Below, one piece after another: positions 42,480 to 53,890 of a stretch of DNA of 64,000 nt (its first letter is position 1; each line of letters begins with the position of its first letter). The notes below the pieces were generated by a model that had not been told where the DNA came from, made no database searches, and saw only the letters and a list, made by a program, of their open reading frames with translations. Source of the DNA: Hyalella azteca (taxonomy: Eukaryota; Arthropoda; Malacostraca; Amphipoda; Hyalellidae). Where the stretch lies: NCBI RefSeq assembly GCF_000764305.2, contig NW_025939693.1, forward strand, positions 248,001 through 312,000, read 5' to 3'. A program made the translations under genes and the position numbers.

Positions 42480-43065
42480 TGAAACGTCTGATGTCAGCAC
42501 CTATAGGCATCATGCGCCTGCTGTCAACGTCTACATCAGGCGTCTGATGTCATTGTCTACATAAAGCACCTGCTGTCAACGTCTACATCAGGCGACTGAT
42601 GTTAGCGCCTACATCAGGCGTCTAATGTCAGCGCCTACATCAGGCGTCTAATGTCGGCGTCTAATGTCAGCGCCTAAATCAGGCGTCTAATGTCGGCGCC
42701 TAAATCAGGCGTCTAATGTCGGCGAGACGTCTAATGTCAGCGTCTACATCAGGCGTCTAATGTCAGCGTCTACATCAGGCGTCTAATGTCGGCGCCTAAA
42801 TCAGGCGTCTAATGTCGGCGCCTAAATCAGGCGTCTAATGTCGGCGTCTAATGTCAGCGCCTAAATCAGACGTCTAATGTCGGCGCCTAAATCAGGCATC
42901 TAATGTCAGCGCCTAAATCAGACGTCTAATGTCAGCGTCTACATCAGGCGTCTAATGTCAGCGTCTACATCAGGCGTCTAATGTCAGCGTCTACATCAGG
43001 CGTCTAATGTCAGCGTCTACATCAGGCGTCTAATGTCAACATCTACATCAGATGCTTGATATCAA
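42480..43065. repeat. 26-bp minisatellite array
   Basis: About twenty units with gcgtctaatgtcagcgcctaaatcag and the acatcag variant, including a few shortened units. It follows 42250-42360 after a short spacer; both appear to derive from one ancestral 26-base unit. Confidence 0.9.
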
Positions 43066-43194
43066 CATACTCTTGCATAATAATAGTCAGTTTTCGACAT
43101 CACCATTAAAGATCAGTCAGATTCGACACCGAAATAAATATCAAACTCGTAGTTCAGTTGAACCGTTAAACGTACATTAATTATATTGCCGTTG

Positions 43195-43950
43195 CATGTC
43201 TCGCGGACTGGCATGTATCGTGGACTGTGGCAGGCCTCCTGGACTGTGGCATGTCTCGTGGACTGGCATGTCTCGTGGACTGGCATGTCTCGTGGAATGT
43301 GGCATGTCTCGTGGACTGTGGCATGTCTCCTGGACTGTGGCATGTCTCGTGGACTGTGGCATGTCTCGTGGACTGTGACATGTCTTGCGGACTGTGGCAT
43401 GTCTCCTGGACTGTGGAATGTCTCCTGGACTGTGGAATGTCTCCTGGACTGTGGAATGTCTCGTGGATTGACATGTCTCGTGGACTGGTATGTCTGGTGG
43501 ACTGGTATGTCTCGTGGACTGGTATGTCTCGTGGACTGACATGTCTCGTGGACTGGTATGCCTGGTGGACTGGCATGTTTCGTGGACTGGTATGTCTCGT
43601 GGACTGGCATGTCTCGTGGACTATGGCATGTCTCGTGGACTGTGGCATGTCTCGTGGACTGTGGCATGTCTCGTGGACTGTGGCATGTCTCGTGGACTGT
43701 GGCATGTCTCGTGGACTGGTGTATCTCGTGGATTGGCATGTCTCGTGGATTGACATGTCTCGTGGACTGGTATGTCTCGTGGACTGGTATGTCTCGTGGA
43801 CTGGTATGTCTCGTGGACTGGTATGTCTCGTGGACTGGTATGTCTCGTGGACTGGTATGTCTCGTGTACTGGTATGTCTCGTGGACTGTGGAATTTCTCG
43901 TGGACTGTGGCATGTCTCGTGGACTGGTATGTCTCGTGGACAGTGCATAT
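43195..43950. repeat. 17/19-bp minisatellite, stop-free in several frames
   Basis: About forty units built on catgtctcgtggactg, in a 17-base form (…ctggtatgtctcgtgga) and a 19-base form (…ctgtggcatgtctcgtgga). Because the unit holds no stop and is not a multiple of three, long open frames (up to 287 codons) appear on both strands, with peptides such as MSRGLVCLVDWYVSWTG. I treat none as a gene. Confidence 0.92.
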
Positions 43951-44057
43951 CTTGCTTCGTATTCAATGGAATTCATTACGGAAACAAGACAAGTCGGTAA
44001 ACGACTACAAGAACATTTAAACCATTCATGTGCGAAATAACTCTAGTTATCAGGCAT

Positions 44058-44600
44058 TTCTATTCTATTGTCTACTGGCCAACAGGAATCCAGGCTAAAT
44101 GTATATGTCTAATTAATTGGAAGGCTATAGGTTAAAGTCATTCGTCTTCTTCCCAGTAGTCAATCATGTCATAGTCTCTCTTACGTCACCTGTGATGTCA
44201 CTGTGGTTGGTCTCACTCTATATAAGCTCTTCAAGCAGTCAGTCATAGCCAGTCATAGACCACGAGTCTTAGTTGCAGTCATTCGCAGCTAACCCTATAG
44301 ACGCGTCCACTACGTCTATCTTATCGACTCCGGCACTCGCCACCAACTCGCAGTGTCGTAAACTCCACCTTCTTAAATATATTGTATAAATCCTCCTCGT
44401 GCCTTATCCTGTAATCCTATCTAGTGTTTAATAATTAAGAATCAAAAAAGCACACGTCTCATCATTAATCCCTGTCATAGATATTCGGACAACTATAGAA
44501 ACCCAGATCCTCAGGAAAGAACTGAATTAATTAGACGATCTGAACTTATCAATCTATTAAACGCAATAGCAGGGCGTCGCTGTAAAATGGCGACCTGACA
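44058..44600 (+). other. LTR-like segment with TATA box
   Basis: A CRE-like ttacgtcac and tgatgtcact precede TATATAAG at 44219-44226. These are followed by an initiator-like stretch (cagtcagtcatag) and, at about 44580, by tggcgacctgaca, which resembles the primer-binding site next to gypsy-type LTRs. No second LTR and no gag or pol frame was seen, so this could be a solo LTR plus leader or an unrelated promoter. Confidence 0.35.
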
Positions 44601-44984
44601 ATCAGTTTTAATGTTGAAATTATTCCAAGTCAAAATACTTTAAAGGGTGCTTTATTATGAACTTGCTTCCCAGGGTATTGAGGTGCAATGTCAGTTCACT
44701 GTGGTTTTGGCTGCAAAGAGCACATATTTATTGTGCTTACACTTTGATATCCTGATAAACCGATGAAGTGATACTAGATGTACGATCGGTCGTGGTTTTT
44801 GGAAACCAAATCATTCAAATTTGGATAAAGAATTCACGAGGAAATGGATCAATTTTAGTCCGTCCAGTAATTCATTACGTTCACTTTCATGACATGGCGG
44901 GATCCTCAAGCTAGTACAACATAATTCCTACGGATCTTCTAACCAACGTTAAACGACGGACCAAATTTATATCACCTACTAAAT

Positions 44985-45405
44985 TTGAACAACGTACCAC
45001 AACTAAATACCGTAACAAAAGTAACCGAATACCATAAATAACCAACGTACCATAAATAATCAATGTACCATAAATAATCAACGCACAATAAATAAACAAC
45101 GTACCATAAATAATCAACACACAATAAATAAACAACGTATCATAAATAACGTAATTAAACAACGTATCATAAGTAAAGAACGTACCATAAATAATATAAT
45201 CAACGCACCATAAATAATCAACGTACCATAAGTAAACAACCTGAACCTGCCATGGGTAAATAACCTACCATGGGTAAACAACCTGCCATGGGTAAAAAAC
45301 CTGCCATGGGTAAACAACCTGCCATGGGTAAACAACCTACCAAAACCATAAGTAAACAACCTACCATAAGTAAACAACCTATCATAACTACGTGCCATGA
45401 CTAAA
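44985..45405. repeat. 18-bp minisatellite, two variants
   Basis: 44985-45235 is based on accataaataatcaacgt; 45240-45405 on gccatgggtaaacaacct. The unit is a multiple of three, so the minus strand shows six-residue peptide repeats (such as GRLFTH). I see this as repeat, not coding. Confidence 0.85.
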
Positions 45406-45409
45406 CTAC

Positions 45410-47290
45410 GTGGGCACCGGAATTAAAACCGTTTTAGAACTTAGTACGTATCAGAATTGAACGACAGGAATTGGCGCAGGTTAGAAGCCGTTTCCCCCGT
45501 TTCGTAAGAAATGCAAAATGAGACGAACAGAGTGACACTGACAAGTAGTATCAGTGTAACCATACTGACATCGATCCGTGTCAGTGTCACTGCTACTTAC
45601 ACTCGGAGAAAAGAGAAGACTTTTTTACTATAGTGATCACTTTACTCCATCGTGTGGGTTATCCTACCCAACTTAGGCGCGGGTAAAGGGCGTATCAGAA
45701 AACGAGTCACTCGTTATATGGACAATATAATCTATTCATTTCTTTGAGTGTTCACCAGGTTAACACGGTTACGTGTAAGTGTAACCATGTGGATAAGACA
45801 AGGACACACGCACACAAAGCCACCTGAATTGCCATGCGGCCGAGAGGCGGGCGTGTACGGTCACAGCCGCACATTTTCGTGCCTGAGTTGGTGATTAGGA
45901 TTTAGGCGTGACAATTCATTACAATTTTCAATTGGATCCATACAAGGAATCTATTTTGGGATTCTGAAGCTATTTATTTTAGTCAAGACGGCTGACGCTC
46001 TAAACTGAAATAGTTTCGGACCAATTTCAATTAAACTGGAGACCAATAGCTACAGCACTATTCTCGCCCATTAAATTTGAGACAGATAATATGAGAAATT
46101 ATACTGTAAGATGAAATATGTGACCCAGCTAGATCAATTATGAATGATAGAATCACAATTAATTCACTACTCTGCCAAATGGCACAAGCCAATAATTTCC
46201 GAAAATAACTGCACTCAACAGATGGTTCATTATTATTATGATTGCATGCATCATATTGATACGTTTACGAATTAATCAACATTACGGTAACACCGACACC
46301 AAACTGTGAGTTGTGATTGCCCACTCCATAGCTATCTCGGATCACCATACTATGTCTTCATCAGTAATTGTATCTGAAAACTACTCAAGAATAGTCAGCC
46401 AACGTCCATTTATCACGTTTCCACGGAAAAAATGTCACATAGGGCTTACCTCTGCGGTTGAAAGGTCTAACGCGAACCCCCACGCGTATTTTATCCATGG
46501 CGAGGAAAATTCACTAATTTTTCAAGTAAAATATCATCTAAGGCATCTCAAATTTATTCCGAGCCATTCGTTCACGCACACAACCTTCCTTCCCAACACC
46601 GTGAGATCCACTGAACTTGGATTCAGATTTCTGAGACTCGAGTCTGGTCACTCTGGTGACGAAGAACTTGCAACTACGTCATGTTAGAGTTTCCAGAGGT
46701 TACCAAGAAAAAAAAAACGGAAAAAATTAATCATACGTGAATTTGAGCTCTGCCAGTGGTTGTTTCTTCTAATCAACCTTCCTCTAAGACGTCAGAATCT
46801 TATTTATTTATCGATAATAATTAGATGCATGCAAATTTTGACTCAGAAAACTATAATTTTACAACAATTCCTAAATTTTGACCCAAGTTGAGCTTGCTCT
46901 CATTTTCTTCGTATCGCCCGATCGTGATGAATAGAAAAAAATTTGACAGTGACTGCAGCAGAAACCAAAAATTCAATCAAATACATGCCGGGCCCGGGTG
47001 CGGGTGGTGGGAATGGAGGCCAGAGAAGGGCATAAAAACAAGCAATAATAAAATAGTAACAACTATAATAATGATAATGTTATAGGTTACAGATAATTAT
47101 TCGGTAGCCTGTGCAATACCGATATTTATTATGGACCATGAAACACCAGTGAAATGACTCAGGACTGGAACATGGCAATATGCCAATATCATATAATATT
47201 GTTCATAAACTTCTTTCCCTAATTTCCTTGTTTTCATTATACTCGTAACATAAACTAATCCCCACCCCTCAAGCCTTTGTTATAATATCG
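45410..47290. other. Non-coding stretch, nothing recognised
   Basis: A 124-codon plus-strand frame at 46313-46687 has no family features and no flanking splice logic. A phrase gacactgacaagtagtatcagtgtaac (45532 on) is echoed in inverted form at 45576-45600. No supported gene. Confidence 0.35.
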
Positions 47291-47303
47291 TTTCTATTTC
47301 GGG

Positions 47304-47775
47304 CAGGGTGGTCCAATGGTTAAAGTTCAGGTTGTACCAAGATTGGCGCAGAGAGGTGCGGGTTTGATCGCAGCTACCTGCTACACTCACCGCAGCAGCT
47401 ACAGTTTCTGGTCAGAATCGGCGAGGAGGCCTGGCGGTTAAGCACAACAGAATTGTAGCAGCGAGTTCGAGACCGCAAAATGCTGTAAATGTTCTGCAAT
47501 GTTAAAGTGGTTAGAGTTCAGAGTATCAAGATTGGAGCAGAGGGGCGCGGGTTCAATCCCAGCTCTGGCGCCAGTTTATGGTCAGAATCGGCAAGGAGGC
47601 CGGGCGGTTAAGCAAAGCAGAATTGTATCAGTGAGTTGCGAGATCGAGACCGCAAAATGCTGTGAATGTTCTGCGATGTTAAGAATCGGCGACAGGCATA
47701 CGGCCTAATTAACGTTGAAACCGCTATTTTTTAAGAATTGGCGACAGGCCTACGCCCTAATAAACGCCGAAACCG
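47304..47775 (+). mobile_element. Two tandem copies of the dimeric tRNA-derived SINE
   Basis: The first copy (from 47304) has ggtggtccaatggttaaag and gggtttgatcgc as degenerate A and B boxes, then the second unit (ggcctggcggttaagc, gttcgagaccgc). The second copy (from about 47503) has cgggttcaatccc and gccgggcggttaagc. It ends agaatcggcgacaggcatac, ggcctaattaacg, with a duplicated tail to 47775. Same family as 3373-3622. Confidence 0.7.
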
Positions 47776-49060
47776 CTATTATTATTTGTAAGTCTATCTG
47801 ACCCCATTTCGCTCATTTCTTAAAAAACAAAAAATGCTTACCTATGAACAGTAATATCATTCATGAAAATTTCAATGACATATAGCAAGCAGCGTCCTCT
47901 CTGGCTTGGAAATCCAGACTCTGACCACACGAATATTACTGGGAGGAGGAGACTATCAAAAACAAACACAGCACCTCATAATTAAAGCAGTTGCAGAATT
48001 TCTCACAAGCACTGGTCGTTTGGAAACGCTGTGAGAAGACCATTTGTTGGGGGCAACCTTGAAAGCAGGGAAACAGCGAGCATCATCCAGGCCATTTGGA
48101 AGTAGTTGCTGTTCCACCTGCAAGCCAATGAAACTTGTCTGCTGCTGAGGAAGAGACCCAAGAAAGCAATCAACACTGCCATGTCCAGATGTGACAGTTG
48201 GCCCACAGGAGGTCATCTACACATCTCAAACAAAGCTAACAACATATAGCAAGCAGGTAATTTCACGATTTTCACCTAACCGACATTTTTGCGACCAAAA
48301 AATTCGAAACTTTCAAATCTAAGATAAACTTCAAGAAAAATGTTCCGAAACCAGTTGCAATTTATTATACCTATGCAAATAAATTTTCCGCAAGAATGGA
48401 TGAAAATATAAGATATAGATATCAGTACCCATTATTTCAACCATGTCCGTTGTGACTACCAGTCACCAGTGCGTGTATGACCAGTGCGTTCAGCTGTGTG
48501 TTCTAGTAAATGAAAGAAAAAAGTAAATGAAAGAGACATGAGTGAGAAGTGATTAAAAGAAATTTGTGTGATTTTGGACTTTGGTGGACGTGGTTGGTCA
48601 TGAATAGGCTAATAGCTAACTGACTAAATTGTGTGACTAATGAATACGGCCATACCTACTCGGCGTCGGCAACTGCAAGTCTGCATAATTGTCACCTATT
48701 CCATGCAGAAACTAACCTTTTTTCACTAGCTTCTTACTGTCTTTTTTCACTATGATGTAGGCTTACCTACTCTCCTATACTGGTTTGCAGTTTGCACTTA
48801 ATCCCATTCCCAATAATAACAAAGTAATTTAAGTAACCATGTGAAACTAATCAAGTGACAATACCTAGTAATGTAAATATTTCCCTTGTGTTGTCACCCT
48901 GCCCCCTAACCAAAGATAGTTTATTCAAAGTATATTGTTCATTTTTTTGTTCTGTTTTCTCTGTGTTGGCTGTTGCTGTTTTTTCTTTCTGTTTCATCTG
49001 AGAAAAATTCAGAACTGATAGGTTAGGCAGAATATATTTTTCCCTCCAACATTAATGGTG
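47776..49060. other. Non-coding stretch upstream of the retroelement ORF
   Basis: An 86-codon minus-strand frame at 48216-47956 is unrecognised. 48480-49060 is AT-rich and may be the 5' UTR of the ORF that follows; no clear motif. Confidence 0.3.
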
Positions 49061-49067
49061 TGATGAG

Positions 49068-50144
49068 TTGCTGTATAAGAAGGCATATTGCTGTATAAAA
49101 CCAACAACAATAATGGGCAAACAAATGCCAGCCAAAAAGCGGGTGGTTAGCAATGAGAATAGCGAGATCAAAGCTGACCAAGTGGAGTGCTCAAGGTGCA
49201 AAACCTGGTACTCCACACAAACCCTTGGAATTGACCACTGGTCAAACTCAAAAATAAAGCAATCATACATTGCCTGTAGAAAGTGCATACTGGCTCTTAG
49301 AGATGAAAACAGTATGCTCAAGAAAAGAGTCTCAGAGCTGGAAGAGATCATTAATAAAGCTAATCAGGCTGAGACAGCAAACCTTCCTGGCCCTTCCACT
49401 GCCAATAAGGCTGAACTAAAAGCTGGAATAGAGGAGGGCACTATCAATAAAGTTGGCACTACAGAGTATGCTAATAAAATTAAGACTAGTCAAAAGCCAA
49501 AACAGTCCAGCGTCCCTAATGTCTGTGGCACTGACATAGATGGAATGGCTGCCTATAAACGAGAATCTCAGAATAGAATAGCTAAGCCTCCCATTGTCAT
49601 GGTGGGGGACAGTATAATTGGATCCCTTAGGGGAAAAGTAAGTGTAAATGAGGCTGGGAGTGAGATTGTATGCTTGAGTGGAGGAGATATTGTCAAAATA
49701 AGGAGGGAAGCGGAAAAAAAATCTGAAAGCACAAATGGTGGGCTTCTTGTTTTGCAGGGTGGTGGCAATGGCCTAAGAAAAATTGGAGTGGATAAAACGG
49801 TTGAAGAGATCATAAGCACAACCAGGGAGGCACATAATAAAAACCTGGCAGTGGCTGTGGACCCTGTGGTGGGCATTTTGAGGCGGCCAAGGGAAGATGA
49901 AAGGTATGAGCGAATGCGAAAAGAGGTAAATGAGAAGGTGTTCCAGAGGCTGGTGAAAATGAAAGTTGAATACATGAGAAAACGTGAGAAAAGAGTGAGC
50001 TATATTGACCCCGACTGCATGAAGGAACTGGAGATGCAGCACTGGTTGCCCTGTACGGTGATCACGCTCGCGCTCTCCAGCTCCCGCTCTGCGGCACCCA
50101 ACACGCATATGTCATTGGCAGTCATTATATATCACTTAAACTAA
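49068..50144 (+). CDS. CR1-type ORF1-like protein: zinc finger, coiled coil, SGNH-like domain
   Basis: Intact 358-codon frame; translation may start instead at the ATG at 49113 (MGKQMPAKKRVV). Residues about 40-72 hold a PHD-like half finger (CSRCKTWY … ACRKC). A short coiled coil follows (ENSMLKKRVSELEEII). From about residue 174 an SGNH-hydrolase-like fold begins: PPIVMVGDSIIGSL supplies the GDS nucleophile block (Ser182), LLVLQGGGNGL replaces the usual GxND block (Asp changed to Gly), and AVAVDPVVGILRRPREDERY follows. PHD and esterase domains are known from ORF1 of CR1-like LINEs. The last 25-40 residues lose similarity, and the expected final D-x-x-H block is missing. No ORF2 follows. It could be a recent fragment or a co-opted gene. 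Confidence 0.55.
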   Translation: MLYKKAYCCIKPTTIMGKQMPAKKRVVSNENSEIKADQVECSRCKTWYSTQTLGIDHWSNSKIKQSYIACRKCILALRDENSMLKKRVSELEEIINKANQAETANLPGPSTANKAELKAGIEEGTINKVGTTEYANKIKTSQKPKQSSVPNVCGTDIDGMAAYKRESQNRIAKPPIVMVGDSIIGSLRGKVSVNEAGSEIVCLSGGDIVKIRREAEKKSESTNGGLLVLQGGGNGLRKIGVDKTVEEIISTTREAHNKNLAVAVDPVVGILRRPREDERYERMRKEVNEKVFQRLVKMKVEYMRKREKRVSYIDPDCMKELEMQHWLPCTVITLALSSSRSAAPNTHMSLAVIIYHLN

Positions 50145-50739
50145 TAACATTTACAACTAATAAAACGCATAACAGATCGAATATTTGTTGTGCATTTAGG
50201 GACATCGAGGAAAACTTCAATAAACATGAATAGAGTAAAGCGGTCGGAGTTAATTAACCTTTATAGTTATGATTCTGCCTTGCTAGGGATAAAACAGGAC
50301 TAGAATTTCAGTTTTTGCTGCAATACTAAATTAAAAAGATCGATTTTACGATAACTTATGGAGGTCGTAATGTGGAAAATGAACATCAATAAATAATCGC
50401 AAGACATAACGTACGTTCAGCCTCCCCCCTACAATAAAAAATGCACGGCAGATCCAGCAAGAGAATGTCCATGAACTTCCCTGCTCATCTTAACTCGCTG
50501 CTTAAGACAATGGAGGCACTCTGAGATCATCACTATATGCTAGCATCTGTTTGTGAACGTTAACAACTATCAACAACGCTTTCTTCGTCCGGCTTGTAAT
50601 CATTAACCACATCTGCGTCAAGTTCGCGATTTCTACAACGCGAACGTCAAGTTCCTGACATCAACATTATTTGAATAATGTTAACAACGTTGATGTCAAC
50701 AATGTTGAACAATGTCAACAAGCATAGATAAGAAGACGT

Positions 50740-50915
50740 GAAGTGTCTGACATCGTCTGCACCACGTGTCTGATGACATCGTCTGCACCACGTGCCTGAT
50801 GACATCGTCTGCACCTGTCTCTTATACACATCTAGATGTGTATAAGAGACAGCGTCTGCACCACGTGCCTGATGACATCGTCTGCACCACGTGCCTGATG
50901 ACATCGTCTACGCCC
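50740..50915. repeat. 26-bp repeat array (CACGTG variant), copy B
   Basis: Units of gtctgcaccacgtgcctgatgacatc, the same as at 42250-42360. Two adapters interrupt or end it, so its length and neighbourhood are unreliable. Confidence 0.85.
50815..50852. other. Nextera mate-pair junction adapter (artefact)
   Basis: 38-base palindrome of two mosaic ends, inside the 26-bp array. Confidence 0.97.
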
Positions 50916-50952
50916 TGTCTCTTATACACATCTAGATGTGTATAAGAGACAG
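50915..50952. other. Nextera mate-pair junction adapter (artefact)
   Basis: Third complete copy of the 38-base adapter, at the right end of the array. The unique sequence after it may not adjoin the array in the genome. Confidence 0.97.
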
Positions 50953-51885
50953 GCCTAAGAGGCCCCATAGCTAATATAATTATCAAATACACAGTGCAAT
51001 AATTGACAAATAGCAATAATAAACCAATGAATTTCCCCTTGAACTTCTCTTCCCCTTGATTACTTCTCACCCTTAACACAAACTTTCACACCTCTTCTAA
51101 ACCTCTTCTCTTTAATGTTGCTTCCACCTGGCTTGGTCTCCCTTCTCTTCTTCTTACTAACAAATGAAAATGTGATGCGTGGCTGATGGCCGTTGCAAAG
51201 GCCTGACCCTGAAATTCTTTTTCTCAGAGTCACCACGCCCCAAATCCAAATCCAAATCCGTACACACAGTCACACCTGAAGCTGGAATTTTCACTGTTCC
51301 CTTTACCACGTTTTACTGATTTTCAGATTGGTAACTGTTAGGCACCAACTAAACCCAGTTTAAGCAAAGGGCTGCATGGACTAATTTCCAATGCTCCTAT
51401 AATAATAAATAAGAAGAAAGATACCTGGAGGCCCGAGGCTCAAGCTCTCCTCTCCTGATAGGCCCTAGAACCTCTAAGTCTAAGGATCATTGACAGTTGT
51501 ACCTACTACCTAGTTTTCAAACAAGATAAAAATATGCTTGATGGCTTGCCTCTGCATTACCTCATTCAGTGTTTCAGACTTTCAGTCATTGTTGGCAACT
51601 TGGCAATGTGCCAATATGTTTCCATGCTCCCTCCCGGTCCGGCAGTGTCAGCCTCTCAGCCCTCTCTGACCTTGTGTTAAAATCATATCACACCACCTGG
51701 ACCTGGAGTCTCATTTTCTTCATGTACCTATTCATTCATGTTCTAGTGTAACAAGGTTGGTGAGGTGATGAGATCATAATTTTTATTATAATATTGTGCC
51801 ATGTGGGATATGGCTCTACCTCTAGCTCTAAGTTTGCATATTTTTTATAAATTTTAATTAGGTAAACGTCCCCCACTTTAAGGAC
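50953..51885. other. Non-coding stretch, nothing recognised
   Basis: No convincing exon or repeat. Short Cys-poor open frames only. Confidence 0.35.
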
Positions 51886-51888
51886 GTA

Positions 51889-53351
51889 GGGTAAACGCGG
51901 TATATTCCAACATCGTAGGTAATTCCGTCACTTCTCTAGTTTTTTCACTTTTTCCTTTATATTAAGCTTTGTTTTAGTTCCATGCGTTCATTGATGGTTG
52001 AAATGGTGATGTCATACATTTGCGTGTCGAAATACTGCAAAAACACTAGGTCTTGGCCATCTAGTGGGAAAATATTGAGATCCAAAGAGAGACAATGCAT
52101 GCCACCTGGTGAGATCATCAAAAAATGTGTCAAATTTGACAGTTGACCTTGCTCTACCAAATAGTGAATAACTGTTTTTATAGGAAGAATATTATGGTTT
52201 GAGACTTCTAAATACGTCTGTGAATATATTAGGAATCCTTTAAGTAAACTTGTATTCGCTGATTTCCAAGTCGTAAATAAATTAATAGATGATTAACCCT
52301 TTAGCGGGCAAGCATTGAAATATCCAGAAATTAAAATTTCAGAAACCATTTCAAGATAGTAAGAAGTATTATACAATATATTCATTTCTATGAATTTTTG
52401 CAAATTTTGCCTATTGAAGGTTTAAATCGCACTTGAAGAATTCAATAAATGCGATCAGTACACAAAATTTTTCTTTATTATTAAAATTCAGTTTATGCAA
52501 ATGAAAAATTAGAAACGTAAAAATTTAATTTAATTAAATTTAATCAAGTTGCCAAAATAAATAAATATATATATTTATACTTCCACCTTTTGAAGTAAAT
52601 GCGGAAAGAGCAGAAGTTCCATTGTCCGAGTCAAAACCTTCATTTAAATGCTCATATTTCAATTTGTGGACTTTGCAGCTGGTGATGCTATAGATAGAAC
52701 GATGGTCAGATAATTAGTGATTGACTGAGGCATTATAAGGATGCCTCAAAAACAAACAGGAAGCTGTGGTGAGGCTTTTTGTGACGCAATTTCAAGTGAT
52801 CATATATGGTAATCTACCCGTGAAAGGGTTAAGTTGAGTGATGGATTTAGACCCATCAAAACTAATTCCGACACAACTTGAATTGGACACACACAGATCG
52901 TTCCAAGCTTTGTACAAAAATTGAAATTTGCTTAATTAAAAGCCCAATAGCTGTTAATTAAAACGTAATTAAGTAGTGTTCAGTATTCGTTAGTGTTCTA
53001 ATTCAAAGCCGTGTTGTATCCCAATACAGCTCACACAGCGAACGGAATTCGAATACGTTGATGTCGGCATTACGTATCAGTTAAATTTGAAGCACTGACG
53101 CAATACGACTCACCACGTGTCGAATATTGCCACACACAGTGACAGAATATAGGGATTTGGTAGGTTTCCATTCTAAAGGCTTTTTAATAAATATGGCAAC
53201 ATTTTGTGACGTTTCATTGTTGCTGACGCGTAGTGAAGTGTTTTGAGAGTCACATGAAGGCAACAAAACTTACGTAACGCATACAGTTTTTTTTATAGTT
53301 TTTCATTTCTCGATGCGTCCTTAATGTGTCGGAATATAGCGCGTTTACCCC
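51889..53351. mobile_element. TA-flanked element with long inverted ends, about 1.46 kb
   Basis: The left end GGGTAAACGCGGTATATTCC and the right end (complement GGGGTAAACGCGCTATATTCC, one G longer) are flanked by TA. Both ends also share ttaaggacg-type sequence. No transposase frame. A TTAA element is nested inside at 52297-52828. Confidence 0.55.
52297..52828. mobile_element. TTAA-flanked MITE, 532 bp, nested
   Basis: Ends CCCTTTAGCGGG and CCCGTGAAAGGG are flanked by TTAA at 52293-52296 and 52829-52832, the piggyBac-type target. No coding capacity. Confidence 0.65.
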
Positions 53352-53565
53352 TAGCAAAAAATGACTGGCTATAAAAAACTCCGTATGCGCAACTCAAGTA
53401 CTGTTTGCTTTACGTCACTCAGAACACCTCACTACGTGCCAGCAACAATGAAACGTCACAAAATGTTGCCATATTTATTTAAAAGCCTTTAGAATGCAAA
53501 CCTACCAAATCCATATATTCCGACACTGTGTGTGACTAAATTGGGCATTTTGTAAGACTAATTCC
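53095..53565. repeat. Large imperfect palindrome
   Basis: The left arm 53150-53242 (ggtaggtttccattctaaag, aacattttgtgacgtttcatt) is the complement of the right arm 53430-53520 (aatgaaacgtcacaaaatgtt, gaatgcaaacctacc). The centre overlaps the right end of the 51889-53351 element. It looks like two foldback elements sharing sequence. Confidence 0.65.
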
Positions 53566-53802
53566 GGCCGCGCTTGAAACTCTACTAATTCGTAATTCCG
53601 ACACTCCATGGTATTGGTGGCATTTTAAATGCCTTCTAAGAGATCATATACCAATGTAATTAAGGGGTTTGCTGGCCAAAAATAGGAGCACTCCAATAAG
53701 AGTGGGACAGTGTGCGCTCTAATACGAGCAGGCCGGCGGCAGGGGCAGTGCACTCATCCCGCTACAATAAGAGAAATTCCTGCTAGTACCATCCATGAGA
53801 CT

Positions 53803-53890
53803 CCTGCTAGTTAAATTACCTCCTATCTAATTATTAAAAAGGTACATGATTGGGCCACAAGATTCTAAATGTATAGAAAATTCCAATCCT
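53803..53890 (+). repeat. Dispersed repeat fragment, copy 2
   Basis: Matches 10941-11015 (cctgctagttaaattacctcc, catgattgggcc). Class unknown. Confidence 0.4.

Noticed and set aside
42480..43065. Regular repeat array considered as a CRISPR
   Set aside because: Units are contiguous 26-mers with no unique spacers, in a eukaryotic genome.
43113..44040. Long open frames (up to 287 codons) on both strands encoding repeated MSRGLVCLVD or HETYQSTRH-type peptides
   Set aside because: They are readings of a 17/19-bp minisatellite that lacks stops in every frame; no start context, splice or domain support.
44911..45398. Minus-strand frames with six-residue repeats (IYGTLF, GRLFTH)
   Set aside because: Direct reading of an 18-bp minisatellite.
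46313..46687. 124-codon plus-strand frame
   Set aside because: No recognisable domain, no splice logic, composition like the surrounding non-coding sequence.
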